This document shows, in pieces, positions 35,086 to 43,950 of a stretch of 64,000 bases of DNA (positions are counted from its first letter, which is position 1; the number at the start of each line of letters is the position of its first letter). The notes below the pieces were generated by a model, which saw only the letters and a program-made list of their open reading frames with translations, made no database searches and was not told the DNA's origin. Both the position numbers and the translations under genes were made by a program. The stretch is from Parabacteroides merdae ATCC 43184 (lineage in GTDB: Bacteria; Bacteroidota; Bacteroidia; Bacteroidales; Tannerellaceae), in contig NZ_CP102286.1 of NCBI RefSeq assembly GCF_025151215.1, positions 186,001 to 250,000 on the forward strand, given 5' to 3'.

Positions 35086-37935
35086 TTACAATCCGATTTC
35101 AATACCAAATGTTACTGATTTCAAGTTCGGTAATGCCCAAGTGGCCACACCATTGACCGGCTGTTCCGGATCAATATTCTTATAGGCGGCCCATGTCAGC
35201 AGGTTGTTACCGGAAGCGAAGATTCTGACATTTCTCATTCCAGCAGCCTGCATCCATTTTGACGGCAAATTATAAGATAATGTTACAGTCTTCAGGCGGA
35301 GATGGTTTGAACTCTTCATATGACGGGAACTTCCGTAACGAGCATATTGATAGCTATTGATACGTCTCGGAACATCTGTAATGTCACCCGGTTTTTGCCA
35401 TCTGTCCAACTGCTGGATACCAATGGATTGATATGCAGTTTCACCATCTGTATCTGTGTACAGCAGTGCAGGATCATCCATGATATGTCCACCTAAAGAG
35501 AATGAAAATAAGGCGCTTAAATCCAATCCCTTCCAAGAAAGGTTATTTCTCCATCCTCCGGTTACTTTAGGATCCGGTTTTCCGATAATAACACGTTGAG
35601 CCTGTGACGGATCTTTAGTCAATCCACGATTGATGGTTCCATCTTCGTTTTCAGTGTTCAATACCCACTGTTCTTCACCCGTTTGAGGATCAACGCCAGC
35701 CCATTCACGGCTCCACCAAGAATAATAAGATTCACCTTCTCTCAAGATGGAAGTTCCGCTAATGATGTCTTTTCCTCCATACAGTTTGCTGATCTTGTTT
35801 TTGTTATGAGATAGAACTATACCTGTAGACCATTTTACTGCTGTTTCATTGAATACGTCATAGTTCATATCCAATTCAATACCACGGTTATTCATGGCTC
35901 CTACGTTTTTCAATGTATTATTGAAACCAGTAGTCATTGAGACCGGAACATCTTGCAACAAGTCTTTTGTTTCACGATTATAGAAATCGAATGCTACACT
36001 TAAACGGCCGAACAGTCTGGCATCGAAACCGATATTGAAGTTCTCATTCTTTTCCCATCCCAGATCCGGATTAGGAATAGTCGTAGGAGCAGATCCCGGT
36101 TGATCCTGATAGTTAAAGCCATAACCGAACAAACTCAAATGTGAATAGAACTTAGAGGGTAAAGTACCATTTATACCATAAGAAACTCTTAGCTTCAAGT
36201 CATCAACATAAGTCAAATTTTTCATGAAAGCTTCCTGGCTCAATCTCCAAGCAGCAGAAACAGACCAGAAGTTACCCCAACGTGTGTTTGCTCCTAATCT
36301 TGAGCTACCATCACGGCGGTAATTTGCAGAAATGTAATATTTGTCGTCATAATCGTAATTTATACGAGAAAGCAAAGATAACAGATGATCTTCGCTATAT
36401 CCGGATGAGGCTGTCATCGGTTCCGACGTATTACCAAGTTCTGGTAATTTATCGTGCGGATAGTTGGCGCCGACTGCTTGGACAAATTGTTCTTTTCTGT
36501 CGTCAACATCCCATCCGAGCAAAACATCCAGATTGTGCTTGTCGGCAAATGTGTTGGTATAATTCAATACCGTTGATGAATAGATGTTGTGGTGCTGATA
36601 TGGATATTTGATCATCAAACCATTGTAAGCCTCACCGTTATTCGAATTCATCGGCCAGTAAGTTGTTGACTGGTTGTCGATAAAGTCATAGCTTATTGTT
36701 TCCTTGATTGTCAGCCCTTCGATTATTTTATAAGAAGCCCATAAGGAGTTGGTACTTCTAAGCACTTCGGATGTATTTTTATCCAATCCTTGATCCCTTA
36801 ATGGGTTAGGCACATTTAATTGATCCAAGGGAAAACCTTCATAAAATGAACCGTCCTCATTATAAATAGGAAGGTTAGGGATTGCATACCAGTTTTTAAC
36901 GAAATAGGCATTGGCATAAGCCGTTCCTTCCGAAGCCATTTCTGATTTTTGTTTTGAGAATGAGATATTAGCTCCCATCTGCATTTTCCCATCTTTTGAT
37001 TTATGGGTTACGTTTACTCTACCGGTAAATCCTTCCATACCGGTGGTATTAATCATACCGTCTTCCGTTTTGTAGTTCAATGAAGCGAAGAAATTTGTCA
37101 GTTCACTACCTCCCTGTGCTGAAAACTCATAATTCTGGTTGAATGCACTTTTCTTGAATAATGCATCTTCCCAGTTTGAATAGTGATCTCTTAAAGGAGC
37201 GAAAGTATCTGCACCTTCTTGTGCGTAAGCTCTTGCTTCTTCTTCTGACATATCTTTGTATAAAATACCTTCATTGTAATATGCTTCATAGGTAAGTTCG
37301 TGCTGCTGTTCCCCTGAAACAGTTTCCCTGTTTTTAACAGCCCAGTCGGAAAAACCCCAGTTCGCTTTAAAATTGATCTGAGTTTTGCCTTCCTTACCTC
37401 TTTTCGTTGTAATAAGAATTACACCATTTGCAGCACGTGAACCATACAAAGAAGCAGCCGCAGCATCTTTCAAAACCGTGATATTTTCAATGTCGCTCGG
37501 ATTGATTGAAGACATGATATTGAAAGCTTTTGAGTCATTACTTACTCCAGATACAGCAATATCTCCGGAAATAACCGGTACACCATCGATTACATAAAGA
37601 GGTTCATTTGTGGCGTTCATAGAACCTGTTCCACGAATACGAATGCTTAAACCTGCACCAGGCTGTCCACTGCTCGAATTTACGGTCAGACCAGTTGTTG
37701 CGCCTTGCAAGGCTTGTTCAAAAGATGTAACAGGTACATCTTTTAATACTTTTTCCGCATTTACTGATGAAGCGGCTCCGGTAAAAGATGATTTCTTAGC
37801 AGTACCATACGCAACAACCATCACTTCGTCAAGCATTTGGTTATCTGCTGCCAACACAACATGTAATGTCGGTTTGATGCCGATTTCCTGAGATTTCATA
37901 CCTACAAAAGAAACTACCAGAGTCTTTGCAGAACT
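35086..37935 (-). CDS. SusC/RagA TonB-dependent outer-membrane transporter, locus 2, silent and 5'-truncated
   Basis: The frame encodes the TonB-box region (LDEVMVVAYGTAKKSSFTGA), plug and barrel, ending KSVTFGIEIGL. As in locus 1, the signal peptide and most of the N-terminal beta-sandwich domain are absent. Similarity to susC-3 starts at the 26-bp site 37910-37935. The first in-frame ATG is at 37899, inside the mature sequence, and no start or promoter is seen upstream. The remaining about 2.8 kb is uninterrupted. Inverting 37936-39140 would join the susC-3 promoter, start codon and signal peptide to this gene in frame. Confidence 0.92.
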   Translation of the reverse strand, partial: SSAKTLVVSFVGMKSQEIGIKPTLHVVLAADNQMLDEVMVVAYGTAKKSSFTGAASSVNAEKVLKDVPVTSFEQALQGATTGLTVNSSSGQPGAGLSIRIRGTGSMNATNEPLYVIDGVPVISGDIAVSGVSNDSKAFNIMSSINPSDIENITVLKDAAAASLYGSRAANGVILITTKRGKEGKTQINFKANWGFSDWAVKNRETVSGEQQHELTYEAYYNEGILYKDMSEEEARAYAQEGADTFAPLRDHYSNWEDALFKKSAFNQNYEFSAQGGSELTNFFASLNYKTEDGMINTTGMEGFTGRVNVTHKSKDGKMQMGANISFSKQKSEMASEGTAYANAYFVKNWYAIPNLPIYNEDGSFYEGFPLDQLNVPNPLRDQGLDKNTSEVLRSTNSLWASYKIIEGLTIKETISYDFIDNQSTTYWPMNSNNGEAYNGLMIKYPYQHHNIYSSTVLNYTNTFADKHNLDVLLGWDVDDRKEQFVQAVGANYPHDKLPELGNTSEPMTASSGYSEDHLLSLLSRINYDYDDKYYISANYRRDGSSRLGANTRWGNFWSVSAAWRLSQEAFMKNLTYVDDLKLRVSYGINGTLPSKFYSHLSLFGYGFNYQDQPGSAPTTIPNPDLGWEKNENFNIGFDARLFGRLSVAFDFYNRETKDLLQDVPVSMTTGFNNTLKNVGAMNNRGIELDMNYDVFNETAVKWSTGIVLSHNKNKISKLYGGKDIISGTSILREGESYYSWWSREWAGVDPQTGEEQWVLNTENEDGTINRGLTKDPSQAQRVIIGKPDPKVTGGWRNNLSWKGLDLSALFSFSLGGHIMDDPALLYTDTDGETAYQSIGIQQLDRWQKPGDITDVPRRINSYQYARYGSSRHMKSSNHLRLKTVTLSYNLPSKWMQAAGMRNVRIFASGNNLLTWAAYKNIDPEQPVNGVATWALPNLKSVTFGIEIGL
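37910..37935 (-). repeat. Inversion site 2 (26-bp core)
   Basis: Same 26 bases as sites 1 and 3, read on the minus strand. It is in direct orientation to site 1 and inverted to site 3. Confidence 0.9.
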
Positions 37936-38329
37936 TGATAATCTATCAATTGGGTGATTATCAATATGTTATTTATTGTCTTTTAAAGACTGGTTGTGGA
38001 AGGACTATCAAATTGTTATCTTGTTAATGCTTAATATTAGCACATACCTGTTACTTTTAGACATTAGCGAGAATTCTTTTTACAAAATAAAGACTTAAGT
38101 TGTCTTTTGATGGAATAATTAGCCATTTATTAACATGTATATAAGAAAATGTAATTTGTAAATCTGTCATTTACATTAAGCAATGTGGAATAAATTTTAT
38201 AAGAACAATGCAAAAATGTAATAATAATTTTTTAACAACTAGGTAAACTAATCGTTTCATGGGATCACATAATTAACAAAAGATTCATGTAAGTAAACGA
38301 TATTTTAGATGATTTCATATAACAAAGTA

Positions 38330-38654
38330 TCGCCTCCTTTAAAATTACTACTTATTACCTATACGTAAATACCGTTTTTGGACGTTATGTAGGGTACTAT
38401 GTATTTGCGATAGGTAGTACTACATACGAATAATATGATGTATGTCTTGAATTAGTTTACTATGACTTTCGGAATAGTTTATGCTATGTTACGGATCAGT
38501 TATCCTAAGAGAGCAGGTAGATTCCGGGTAATGTGTCTACAGTCTTTAATTATTTTCTACCCTTGTAGACCCGAGGCGTTTTTTCACCCTTCAGAATTGT
38601 CCAAAAACGGTATTTAGGCGAGAGGTTAAAAATAGATAATTTTAAAGGAGGCGA
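38330..38654. repeat. Long inverted repeat (54/56-bp arms) upstream of the susC-3 promoter
   Basis: Left arm 38330-38383 and right arm 38599-38654 are complementary. Two 18-bp blocks are perfect (TCGCCTCCTTTAAAATTA and TAAATACCGTTTTTGGAC) and the centre is diverged. The 215-bp loop contains dispersed element copy B. A degraded direct copy of the right arm follows at about 38713-38795. The structure is like a small non-autonomous insertion. Confidence 0.7.
38388..38520. repeat. Dispersed intergenic element, copy B (reverse orientation)
   Basis: The reverse complement matches 1189-1323. It keeps GTAGTACTAC at 38414-38423 and a variant at 38391-38400, again exactly 23 bp apart. Confidence 0.7.
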
Positions 38655-38824
38655 AATCAAGGAGATTTCATGAGAGATCAATCTAAAATATCGATTTTAA
38701 TTATTTTCATCCCCAGGCGTTTTTTTTTTGTCCAAAAAAGGCGAGAGGTTTTGAAGCACTTACTTCAGCAAATTTCCTGTTGTCAAAGGAGCGATTTCAA
38801 ATAGATTTGTCCTATATTTTTTAG

Positions 38825-38853
38825 TTGTTATAATAAATTTATTATTACATTTG
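38825..38853 (+). promoter_or_regulatory. Promoter of the active susC-3 gene
   Basis: TTG (38825-38827) and TACATTTG (38846-38853) are separated by 18 bp. The leader to the ATG at 38946 is about 85 nt. It lies inside the invertible cassette. Confidence 0.7.
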
Positions 38854-38945
38854 CCATCTCTTAGGAATATTTATACATTGCTTATATGTATAAAAACAGA
38901 TAGTGCAAATTAGTTATTTATAAGTTAAACAAAAAAAGTGTGTCT

Positions 38946-41900
38946 ATGAAAAGGTTAACTTTCCTTTTATTCTGCCTATTATTAGGTATTGGGATGGCCA
39001 ACGCTCAGACGACGAAAGTAACAGGTACTGTTATTTCGGCGGAAGACAACGAGCCCATCATTGGTGCATCTATAGTTGTTAAAGGTACGACTATAGGTAC
39101 AGTAACAGATTTTAACGGTGCATTTTCTCTGGATGTACCAAGTTCTGCAAAGACTCTGGTAGTTTCTTTTGTGGGTATGAAAGCCCAGGAAATTGGGGTT
39201 AAGCCGAAAGTAAATGTGGTGTTGGAGGGGGATAATCAAATGCTTGATGAAGTGATGATTGTCGCTTATGGTACTGCCAAGAAAAGTGCTTTTACAGGAT
39301 CTGCTGCAACAATTAAAAGCGAGAAAATCACCTCTCGTCAAACTTCGAACGTTACGAATGCCTTGAGTGGGCAGGTCGCTGGTGTACAGACAACGAGTAG
39401 TAGTGGACAGCCGGGTAAAGATGCAGAGGTCCGGATTCGTGGTATCGGATCTATTTCTGCCAGCAATAAACCTTTATATGTAGTTGACGGTGTCCCCTAT
39501 GACGGTGAGATTTCGGCGATCAGCACTTCTGATATCGAATCTATGACTGTATTGAAAGATGCTGCTTCTAATGCATTGTATGGTGCCCGTGGTGCTAATG
39601 GTGTAATTTTGATTACGACTAAAAAAGGTAAAAGTGGCGAAGCTCGTGTCAGTCTTGATGCAAAATGGGGTGTGAATAAACGAGGAGTACCTAATTATGA
39701 AACAATTAATGACCCTGCTAAATTTTATGAATTGAATTATTCTTCTATTTATAATGCAGACTTGAAAGGTTATGCCGCAGCTGGTGATCTGGCCGGTGCC
39801 AATGCATATGCTAATCAAGCTTTGCTTTCCGGAACTTATTTAGGATATCAAGTATATTCTGTTCCGACAGGAGAACTGTTGATCGGTATGGATGGAAAAC
39901 TGAATCCGAAAGCTACGCTTGGTTATTCCGATGGAACCTATTATTATATTCCGGATAATTGGTCGGATGAAATTTTCGAAAATAATGTTCGCCAGGAATA
40001 TAATTTAAGCGTTAGCGGTGCTTCTGACAAAATGAACTATTATATGTCTGCTGGTTATCTGGATGATCAGGGTATCGTCCCTAATTCAGGTTTTCAACGT
40101 TATTCAGCTCGTTTGAAAGCGGATTATCAAGTGAAACCGTGGTTGAAGTTGGGTGCTAATGTTTCATTTACTCACTATGATAGCCGTGAGCAGGATACAG
40201 AAGGCGGAACTTCAAATGCGAACATATTTTATGCCTCTAATATTATGGGGGCGATATATCCGATGTATATCCGTGATGCACAGGGAAATATAATGACTGA
40301 TAACCGTGGCTTCCAACGTTATGATTATGGGAAGAAAGGACAAGATACGAATGGATCTCGTAATACTATCCCTAATGCTAACCCGTTGGCCAGCTATATG
40401 TTGGACAAGATGAAATATTCCGGAGACGTAGTTAGCGGCAAATGGTTTGCAGATGTTGATATCTGGGGTGGCATCAAGGCCAAGGTGAATATTGGAGTGG
40501 ATGCCAATAACGTTCGGAATACCGATATGGTGAATCCGTTCTATGGACAATATTCGGAAACGACAGGTGTCGGTGGTTTGATTTCTGTTTCAACCCAACG
40601 TACATTCAGTGTTAATCAGCAGTATTTATTGACATACAATAAAACGTTTGATGATGTACACAATCTGGATGTTTTAGCCGGTCATGAAAATTATAACTAT
40701 AAATACCAATATTTGTATGGCCAGCGTGAAAAACTGTATAACCCGAATGTCCCGGAATTGGATAATGGTATTTCAAATCAGTATAACTCATCTTATTCAA
40801 AAGATTATGCGACTGAAGGTTGGTTGTTCCGCGTTCAGTATGATTATGATGGGAAATATTTCGGTTCGGCTTCTTATCGTCGTGATGCTTCTTCTTGCTT
40901 CCATCCGGATAATCGTTGGGGTAACTTTTGGTCTGTCGGTGCAGGTTGGTTATTGAATAAAGAAGCTTTCCTGGAAAATCAAAGTTGGATTAATATGTTG
41001 AAGTTTAAAATCAGTTACGGTTTGCAGGGAAATGACAATTTGATGTATCAAGGTGGTTTGTATCGCAACTACTATCCGTATCAGGATCAGTTTACTTTGG
41101 CAAACAGTAATGGAGATTTCTCAACTTCTCTATATTATAAAGGAAATAAAGATATCACATGGGAAACTTCTCATAGTTTTAATACCGGTTTTGACTTTAC
41201 GTTCTGGGGAGGCAAACTGAGTGGTTCTGCAGAGTACTTCTCTCGTAAGACTACGGATATGCTTTATTTCAAACCGGTTGCGGCTTCGATGGGATATTCC
41301 CGTTTTCCGGAAAATGTCGGTTCTATGGTGAACCGTGGTGTTGAAATCGATTTGAATTCGAATATTATCGAAACAAAAGATTTCTCATGGAGCGTAAATT
41401 TGAATTTGACTCATTTCAAAAACAAAGTGTTGGAGCTGGCGCCTGAGCTGAATGGCCAAATGATTGATGCAGGTCGTATCTATCGCGAAGATGAATCAAT
41501 GTTTCAGCTTTATTTACCGAAGTATGCCGGTGTAAATCCTGAAACGGGAGAAAGCCAGTGGGCTTTGTTGAAGCCGGATGCTGAGGGCAACACGGTTACG
41601 ACTTCTTATTCCACTGCTACAGAAAACCGTTTTGCGACAGGAGATATCCTTCCTAAAGTATATGGAGGATTCGGTACAAGTTTTACGGCATACGGTTTTG
41701 ACTTGTCGCTCTCATTTGCCTATCAGCTAGGTGGCCGTATTTTAGACTACACATATCAGGAAATGATGAGCCCGGCTGCTACGGGTAGTGCTTTGCATAA
41801 AGACATGCTGAATGTATGGACTTCCGAGAACAAGAATACGGATGTTCCCCGTATGAATGTAAATGATAAATATACAAACCGGTTGTCCGATCGCTTTTTG

Positions 41901-42128
41901 ACAAGCTCTGATTATCTGAGCCTTCAAAATATAACATTCGGCTATACTCTGCCGAAAAACCTGACTCGTAAATTACAGATTGAAGGCGTGCGTTTGTACT
42001 TTGTTGCAGATAACGTCGCCTTGTTGACTGCCCGCAAAGGGCTGGATCCGCGTCAAGGTTATGTCGCTTCTGATAATGTTTATTCGCCGATCCGTACAAT
42101 TTCGGGTGGTATATCATTGAATTTCTAA
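38946..42128 (+). CDS. SusC/RagA TonB-dependent outer-membrane transporter, locus 3 (active configuration)
   Basis: This is the complete SusC of the island, 1060 residues. It has a signal peptide (1-20, ending MANAQ), a carboxypeptidase-regulatory-like domain (about 24-100), the TonB-box region (LDEVMIVAYGTAKKSAFTGS), a plug (about 115-235) and a beta barrel to the C-terminal ISGGISLNF. It imports a ligand captured by SusD, powered by TonB. The ATG at 38946 (MKRLTFLLFC) is preferred to the GTG 6 bp upstream. The 26-bp inversion site covers codons 66-74, so the first 65 codons can be exchanged. The substrate cannot be deduced, since no glycosidase or sulfatase gene accompanies it. Confidence 0.95.
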   Translation: MKRLTFLLFCLLLGIGMANAQTTKVTGTVISAEDNEPIIGASIVVKGTTIGTVTDFNGAFSLDVPSSAKTLVVSFVGMKAQEIGVKPKVNVVLEGDNQMLDEVMIVAYGTAKKSAFTGSAATIKSEKITSRQTSNVTNALSGQVAGVQTTSSSGQPGKDAEVRIRGIGSISASNKPLYVVDGVPYDGEISAISTSDIESMTVLKDAASNALYGARGANGVILITTKKGKSGEARVSLDAKWGVNKRGVPNYETINDPAKFYELNYSSIYNADLKGYAAAGDLAGANAYANQALLSGTYLGYQVYSVPTGELLIGMDGKLNPKATLGYSDGTYYYIPDNWSDEIFENNVRQEYNLSVSGASDKMNYYMSAGYLDDQGIVPNSGFQRYSARLKADYQVKPWLKLGANVSFTHYDSREQDTEGGTSNANIFYASNIMGAIYPMYIRDAQGNIMTDNRGFQRYDYGKKGQDTNGSRNTIPNANPLASYMLDKMKYSGDVVSGKWFADVDIWGGIKAKVNIGVDANNVRNTDMVNPFYGQYSETTGVGGLISVSTQRTFSVNQQYLLTYNKTFDDVHNLDVLAGHENYNYKYQYLYGQREKLYNPNVPELDNGISNQYNSSYSKDYATEGWLFRVQYDYDGKYFGSASYRRDASSCFHPDNRWGNFWSVGAGWLLNKEAFLENQSWINMLKFKISYGLQGNDNLMYQGGLYRNYYPYQDQFTLANSNGDFSTSLYYKGNKDITWETSHSFNTGFDFTFWGGKLSGSAEYFSRKTTDMLYFKPVAASMGYSRFPENVGSMVNRGVEIDLNSNIIETKDFSWSVNLNLTHFKNKVLELAPELNGQMIDAGRIYREDESMFQLYLPKYAGVNPETGESQWALLKPDAEGNTVTTSYSTATENRFATGDILPKVYGGFGTSFTAYGFDLSLSFAYQLGGRILDYTYQEMMSPAATGSALHKDMLNVWTSENKNTDVPRMNVNDKYTNRLSDRFLTSSDYLSLQNITFGYTLPKNLTRKLQIEGVRLYFVADNVALLTARKGLDPRQGYVASDNVYSPIRTISGGISLNF
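39141..39166 (+). repeat. Inversion site 3 (26-bp core) inside susC-3
   Basis: Identical to sites 1 and 2 but on the plus strand. It encodes residues S66 to S74 (SSAKTLVVS). The flanking bases diverge from the other copies immediately upstream and within a few bases downstream. Confidence 0.9.
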
Positions 42129-42149
42129 TCCGTTAAATTGTTTTTGAAT

Positions 42150-43736
42150 ATGAAATTAACAAACAAATATATGATGTTCGCAACAGCCGCCCTGCTGCTG
42201 GCATCTTGCGATTTGGATAAATATCCTGAAGGTCAATATGTTTCTGACAATCAGAAAGAAGAAACGATCAAGGACAGACCTAATTTGGTCACGGCCGAAG
42301 TAAATGCCATGGCTGCTAAATTGAATGCTTACGGAACGATTTCCGATGATGCGACAACCTATCATAATGATTATGGAGTCCCGGCTGTCTCTATGGCCTT
42401 GGAGTCTGGAGGACAGGATCTTGTAGCACTGGTTACAGGATATAACTGGTTCAATACTTCTCAGAATTATTCAGATCGTGTTTATGACAGTTCTACAGAT
42501 GAACTGATTTGGAAAACTTTTTATAATCATCTGAAGGCCGCAAATAGTGTATTGAGCTTGATTGATCCTGCTACAGAAGATGCTTCTTTGAAAATCTATC
42601 GTGGTCAGGCTTTGGCAGCTCGTGCATATGACTATTTGAATCTGGTTCAGATTTATCAGTTTACTTATGCAGGTCATGAAAATGCTTTGGCTGTTCCCAT
42701 TGTAACGGAAAAGATGTCTGACGAAGAAATGCAGAACAATCCGCGTGCTACTGTCCAGCAGGTATATGATCAGATTATGAGCGATTTGAATCAGGCAGCA
42801 GAATTGTTGGCCGGCTTTGATAATGGAGCGAATAAAGACCAATTGGATGAAGCGGTCGTATATGGCTTGCGTGCCCGTGCCAATCTGTTGATGCAGAAAT
42901 GGGCTGATGCAGCAAAAGATGCAGAAAGAGCTATTGCCGGCGGAACACCGCAATCATTGGCAGAAGTATCTACTCCGACATTTAATTCTGCTACTGCAAA
43001 TTCTTGGTTATGGGGTGTCATGATCACTCCGGATAATGATGTTGTACAAACCGGTATTATAAACTGGCCTTCTCATTTGTGTTCTTTTACGGGGAATGGA
43101 TATACTTCAGGTGTTCCTGACGGATACAGAAAAGTGAATACGGATTTATATGACCAGATTCCGGATACTGATATTCGTAAACAATGGTTTTTGTCTCCGG
43201 ATAACACATCTTCGTTGATAGACAACGAAACGATAGAAGGATCTTCTATTGTTGAGTATTTCGGTCTTGAACCATATGTAAATACTAAGTTCGGTGCTTA
43301 TCAGAGTGTGTTTGGGAACACGACTAATGCTTCGGATTGGCCGTTGATGCGTGTGGAAGAAATGTATTTGATTAAAGCGGAAGCTGAAGCAATGAGTGGA
43401 AATCTGGCGGCAGGTAAATCTACATTGGAAAACTTCGTGCAAGCCTATCGCGACCCTTCTTTTGTTAGTAAAGCTACTTCGCCACAGCAATTTCAAGATG
43501 AAGTCTGGCTGCAGCGTCGTATGGAACTTTGGGGCGAAGGTCATTCCTTGTTCGACCTTTTACGCTTAAAGAAGCCGGTTATACGTAAAAATACGAATTA
43601 TCATGCTTCCGTACAGTTTAATTTGGAGCCGGAATCCCAGATAATGATCTACCGTATTCCGCAATGTGAAATGGAGACCAATACAGGTATTTCTGATGCA
43701 GATAATAATCCGGCGGCTCCACAACCTGCTTTATAA
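42150..43736 (+). CDS. SusD/RagB family nutrient-binding lipoprotein, locus 3
   Basis: The partner of the active SusC, 528 residues. It has a short signal peptide with lipobox LLLASC (Cys17), the SusD helical core (QALAARAYDYLNLVQIYQFTY) and the C-terminal WLQRRMELWGEGHSLFDLLRLK. The ATG at 42150 (MKLTNKYMMF) is chosen over an upstream TTG at 42138. It starts 21 bp after susC-3, so they form an operon, closed by the terminator at 43771. It lies outside the invertible segment and stays with susC-3 whatever the orientation. Confidence 0.94.
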   Translation: MKLTNKYMMFATAALLLASCDLDKYPEGQYVSDNQKEETIKDRPNLVTAEVNAMAAKLNAYGTISDDATTYHNDYGVPAVSMALESGGQDLVALVTGYNWFNTSQNYSDRVYDSSTDELIWKTFYNHLKAANSVLSLIDPATEDASLKIYRGQALAARAYDYLNLVQIYQFTYAGHENALAVPIVTEKMSDEEMQNNPRATVQQVYDQIMSDLNQAAELLAGFDNGANKDQLDEAVVYGLRARANLLMQKWADAAKDAERAIAGGTPQSLAEVSTPTFNSATANSWLWGVMITPDNDVVQTGIINWPSHLCSFTGNGYTSGVPDGYRKVNTDLYDQIPDTDIRKQWFLSPDNTSSLIDNETIEGSSIVEYFGLEPYVNTKFGAYQSVFGNTTNASDWPLMRVEEMYLIKAEAEAMSGNLAAGKSTLENFVQAYRDPSFVSKATSPQQFQDEVWLQRRMELWGEGHSLFDLLRLKKPVIRKNTNYHASVQFNLEPESQIMIYRIPQCEMETNTGISDADNNPAAPQPAL

Positions 43737-43770
43737 AAGAAATAAGGTTTATATCCGGAAAAGGAATGAA

Positions 43771-43802
43771 GAGGCGTGTTCAAAAAACACGCCTCTTTTT
43801 TT
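43771..43802 (+). terminator. Rho-independent terminator after susD-3
   Basis: GAGGCGTGTT pairs perfectly with AACACGCCTC around a short A-rich loop, followed by a T-run. It separates the SusCD-3 operon from the recombinase gene. Confidence 0.9.
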
Positions 43803-43950
43803 GTCTCTGTCCGGGCTTTTGCAGGATAGCTTTGCAGATAGTTGTTCTTCTATTGAAACACGAAATATAACAAACTTTTAGTTTGTCTCATACGAAACAA
43901 AGAACTTATTATTGTTCCTTCGTGTTCTCATTCAGAAAATAATGTATATC

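Larger units (their letters stand above)
37936..39140. mobile_element. Invertible promoter and signal-peptide cassette of the SusC shufflon
   Basis: This 1205-bp segment lies between inversion sites 2 and 3. It holds the only SusC promoter visible here, the start codon, the signal peptide and codons 1-65 of susC-3. The stretch 37936-38820 has no gene. It contains the long inverted repeat 38330-38654 and the dispersed element copy B. Inversion between sites 2 and 3 would flip exactly this segment, while inversion between sites 1 and 3 would flip 32052-39140. Inversion itself is inferred, not observed. Confidence 0.8.

Noticed and set aside
29094..37935. Calling the two truncated susC genes pseudogenes
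   Set aside because: Both are open to the end and start at exactly the same 26-bp sequence that is found in the intact gene, which fits stored cassettes better than decay.
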